A stretch of 64,000 bases of DNA from the NCBI RefSeq assembly GCF_945957345.1, contig NZ_CAMFKW010000003.1:62001-126000 (forward strand). The letters are read 5' to 3'. Made by a program: the position numbers and the translations under genes. This DNA is from an uncultured Allobosea sp. (GTDB lineage Bacteria > Pseudomonadota > Alphaproteobacteria > Rhizobiales > Beijerinckiaceae). Below, piece by piece: positions 62,070 through 64,000 of the stretch (within the stretch, counting starts at the first letter, position 1; each line of letters starts with the position of its first letter). The notes beneath the pieces are model-generated. The model was not told where the DNA came from and did no database searches. It saw nothing but the letters and a program-made list of their open reading frames with translations.

Positions 62070-62587
62070 CGAATGAAGCCAAGCTGCCAGTCCCCCCGGC
62101 CGAGGCCGATCAAGGGAATGAAGGGTTGCGCGCCATTCTGGGCGGCACCGAAATCCCGACCGCCTACAGGATCGGCTATATCCTCAACTTCTACCGGGAG
62201 CCGTCTTTCCGGCGCATCGAAGCCGAGTTCGGCCTCACGCGCCCGGAGATCGTGATCCTGCTTGCCCTGCATTTTCGCGAGGGCATTACGGCAGCCGAGT
62301 TCTGCGAGTTCTCGGGCCATCTCAAGGCCGGGGTCAGCCGCGCGGCCATCGCCCTGGAAAAGAAGAATCTGATCAGGCGGGTCACCGACCAGGCGGACAG
62401 CCGGCGGCAGCGCCTTTTCCTGACCGATGCCGGGCGCGAACTCTACAGCCGCTACGTCCCGGGCTTGAAGGCACGCGAAGCAGCCATGCTCGCCTGCCTT
62501 TCAAGCACCGAGCGCGAGCAGCTGGACCGCCTGCTCGACAAGCTCGCCGCGCATGTTCCGGATTGGGGCTCGGCTTCGGAACTCTGA
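62063..62587 (+). CDS. MarR family transcriptional regulator
   Basis: 174 residues from ATG 62063. ATG 62039 would add 8. The winged helix is at about 50-130: FGLTRPEIVILLALHFREGITAAEF, then KAGVSRAAIALEKKNLIRRVTDQADSRRQRLFLTDAGREL, which carries the DxRxxxxxLT wing typical of MarR. It is divergent from the alpha/beta hydrolase and precedes a peptide-type binding protein, so it likely senses an aromatic or ester compound and controls the hydrolase and the LivJ-type gene. Confidence 0.88.
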   Translation: MRPNEAKLPVPPAEADQGNEGLRAILGGTEIPTAYRIGYILNFYREPSFRRIEAEFGLTRPEIVILLALHFREGITAAEFCEFSGHLKAGVSRAAIALEKKNLIRRVTDQADSRRQRLFLTDAGRELYSRYVPGLKAREAAMLACLSSTEREQLDRLLDKLAAHVPDWGSASEL

Positions 62588-62720
62588 GCCCCGAATACCA
62601 CGAAAAATGCGCCAGGAGCGCAATGGCTGGCAAGGAATCGTCTTTTGCCACATGGTCCGGCGATCGATGCGAACGAACCGATTTGCATCGTGAAGGGCCT
62701 TGATTATTGGAGCAGCACGA

Positions 62721-64000
62721 ATGCGAAGCCACGAAATCCGCAATCTGATCGCGGATGTGAAGACAGGCGCATTGTCGCGGCGCGCCTTCATGCAGAGGAT
62801 GGCGGCTGTCGGCCTCGCCGCGCCGCTTGCCAGCCAGGTGCTCGCCTGGAACGGCGTCGCGATGGCGAACTCCACATTCGCGTATAAGCCGACGAAGGCG
62901 GGCGGCGGCGGCGCACTCAAGATTCTGCTCTGGCAGGCCCCGACACTGCTCAACCCGCATTTTGCCAACGGCACAAAGGACCAGATCGCTTCTCGCATCT
63001 TCTATGAGCCGCTCGCCGGCTGGGACGGCGCCGGCAACCTCATTCCTTGCCTCGCCGCCGAGGTGCCGACCAAGGCGAATGGCGGCCTGTCGGATGACGG
63101 GCTTTCCGTGGTCTGGAAACTCAAGCCCGGCGTAAAATGGCATGACGGCAAGCCTTTCACCGCCGACGACGTCGTCTTCACTTGGGAATATGCCAAGGAC
63201 CCCGCGACAACGGCCTACACCACCGCGGCTTACGCCAATATCAAGGTCGAGAAGCTGGACGACCTCACGGTCAGGATCGTCTTCACGCGGCCGACACCGT
63301 TCTGGGCGGATGCCTTCGTCGGCAATGCCGGGCAGATCCTGCCCAGGCATCGCTTCGCCGGCTATATGGGCGCCAAGTCGCGCGAGGCGCCGGACAACCT
63401 GAAGCCCATTGGCACCGGCCCCTATAAATTCATCGACTTCAGACCCGGCGATATCCTCACCGGCGAGCGGTTTGCCGGCTACCATGTCGCCAACCAGCCG
63501 CATTTCGATACGCTGGAAGTGAAGGGCGGTGGCGATGCTGCCTCTGCCGCGCGTGCCGTGCTCCAGACCGGCGAGTACGACTATGCCTGGAACCTCCTGG
63601 TCGAGGACGAAGTCCTCAAGCGCATGGAGGCGGGCGGCCGCGGCAAGGTGAGCGCCGCCCCATCCGGCAACCTCGAATACATGATCCTGAACACCACGGA
63701 CCCCTGGACAGAGGTCGACGGTGAGCGTTCCAGCGTCAAGACCAAGCACCCGACCCTGTCGGACCCCGCCGTGCGCCGAGCGATCAACCTGCTGATCGAC
63801 CGCGACTCGATCGAGAAGTTCATCTATGGCCGCGGCGGCACCGCAACGGCGAGCTTCATCAACGAGCCCAGGCAGTTCAAGTCGACCAAGCTCAAGTATG
63901 AGTTCAGCATCGAGAAGGCGAACGCGATTCTCGACGAGGCCGGCTGGAAGAAGGGCCCCGACGGCATCCGCGAAAAGGACGGAAAGAAACTCAAATACGT
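62721..64000 (+). CDS. ABC transporter substrate-binding protein, peptide (family 5) type, cut by window edge
   Basis: About 426 codons from ATG 62721 (GGAG 9-10 bases upstream) run open to the right edge. The N-terminus has a likely Tat signal (LSRRAFMQRMAAVGLAAPLA). WDGAGNLIPCLAAEVPTK, KPGVKWHDGKPFTADDVVFTWEY and RAINLLIDRDSIEKFIYG are family 5 hallmarks. It binds a peptide-like or other ligand in the periplasm. The permease and ATPase genes probably follow beyond the window. The 3' end is missing. Confidence 0.9.
   Translation, partial: MRSHEIRNLIADVKTGALSRRAFMQRMAAVGLAAPLASQVLAWNGVAMANSTFAYKPTKAGGGGALKILLWQAPTLLNPHFANGTKDQIASRIFYEPLAGWDGAGNLIPCLAAEVPTKANGGLSDDGLSVVWKLKPGVKWHDGKPFTADDVVFTWEYAKDPATTAYTTAAYANIKVEKLDDLTVRIVFTRPTPFWADAFVGNAGQILPRHRFAGYMGAKSREAPDNLKPIGTGPYKFIDFRPGDILTGERFAGYHVANQPHFDTLEVKGGGDAASAARAVLQTGEYDYAWNLLVEDEVLKRMEAGGRGKVSAAPSGNLEYMILNTTDPWTEVDGERSSVKTKHPTLSDPAVRRAINLLIDRDSIEKFIYGRGGTATASFINEPRQFKSTKLKYEFSIEKANAILDEAGWKKGPDGIREKDGKKLKY

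Overview
The window looks like chromosomal DNA of an alphaproteobacterium of the order Hyphomicrobiales (Rhizobiales), most like Bosea or a close relative. The grounds are uniformly high GC, GTG/TTG starts, sdhCDAB with SdhAF4 (DUF1674), DUF2853, the HutX/HmuQ haem set, an Irr-type iron box, and two genes of the ethylmalonyl-CoA pathway. The genus is inferred from protein style, not from a database match. No rRNA, complete tRNA, insertion sequence, CRISPR array or integrase gene was found.

Region 1 (1-7923, all +) is a sugar or nucleoside catabolic operon. It encodes the end of one oxidoreductase, a Gfo/Idh/MocA oxidoreductase, an FGGY kinase, an SDR dehydrogenase, a sugar-type ABC transporter (permease, binding protein, ATPase), a nucleoside hydrolase and an unknown protein. 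Together these could import a (ribo)nucleoside-like or polyol compound, cleave it, oxidise it and phosphorylate it.

Region 2 (7935-24564) holds an MsbA-like exporter, a D-threonine-aldolase-like enzyme, obgE, a LysR/EamA divergent pair, and a DHFR-like/HxlR divergent pair with a clear palindromic operator. It also holds a frameshifted PD-(D/E)XK nuclease-like gene overlapping a candidate immunity gene, a TetR-MFP-RND efflux operon with a 24-bp perfect palindrome, and a glutamine amidotransferase coupled to a DadA-like oxidoreductase.

Region 3 (24565-33825) is central metabolism: sdhCDAB, mesaconyl-CoA hydratase, a continuous ORF joining DUF429 to a threonine dehydratase, a malyl-CoA lyase/thioesterase-family protein, inorganic pyrophosphatase and a tyrosine phosphatase-like protein. 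Two copies of a long imperfect inverted repeat and one copy of another dispersed palindromic repeat lie between these genes.

Region 4 (33829-52104) contains a flippase, the haem operons hutX-hmuQ and hmuTUV around an Irr-box-like site, an L,D-transpeptidase, a 2-hydroxyacid dehydrogenase, a CFA-synthase-like methyltransferase, sdhAF4, htpX, rsmB, a heparinase II/III protein, purH, LtrA, a YbaK-type deacylase and a DUF72 protein.

Region 5 (52105-64000) is more accessory. It begins at a 16-nt copy of the 3' end of initiator tRNA-Met, as expected at the distal edge of an integrated element. It contains orphan ABC binding proteins, a type-B carboxylesterase, ROK, MocR, PaiB-like and MarR regulators, an alpha/beta hydrolase, and two decayed gene fragments (SMR transporter, alpha/beta hydrolase). 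A peptide-type binding protein runs off the right edge.
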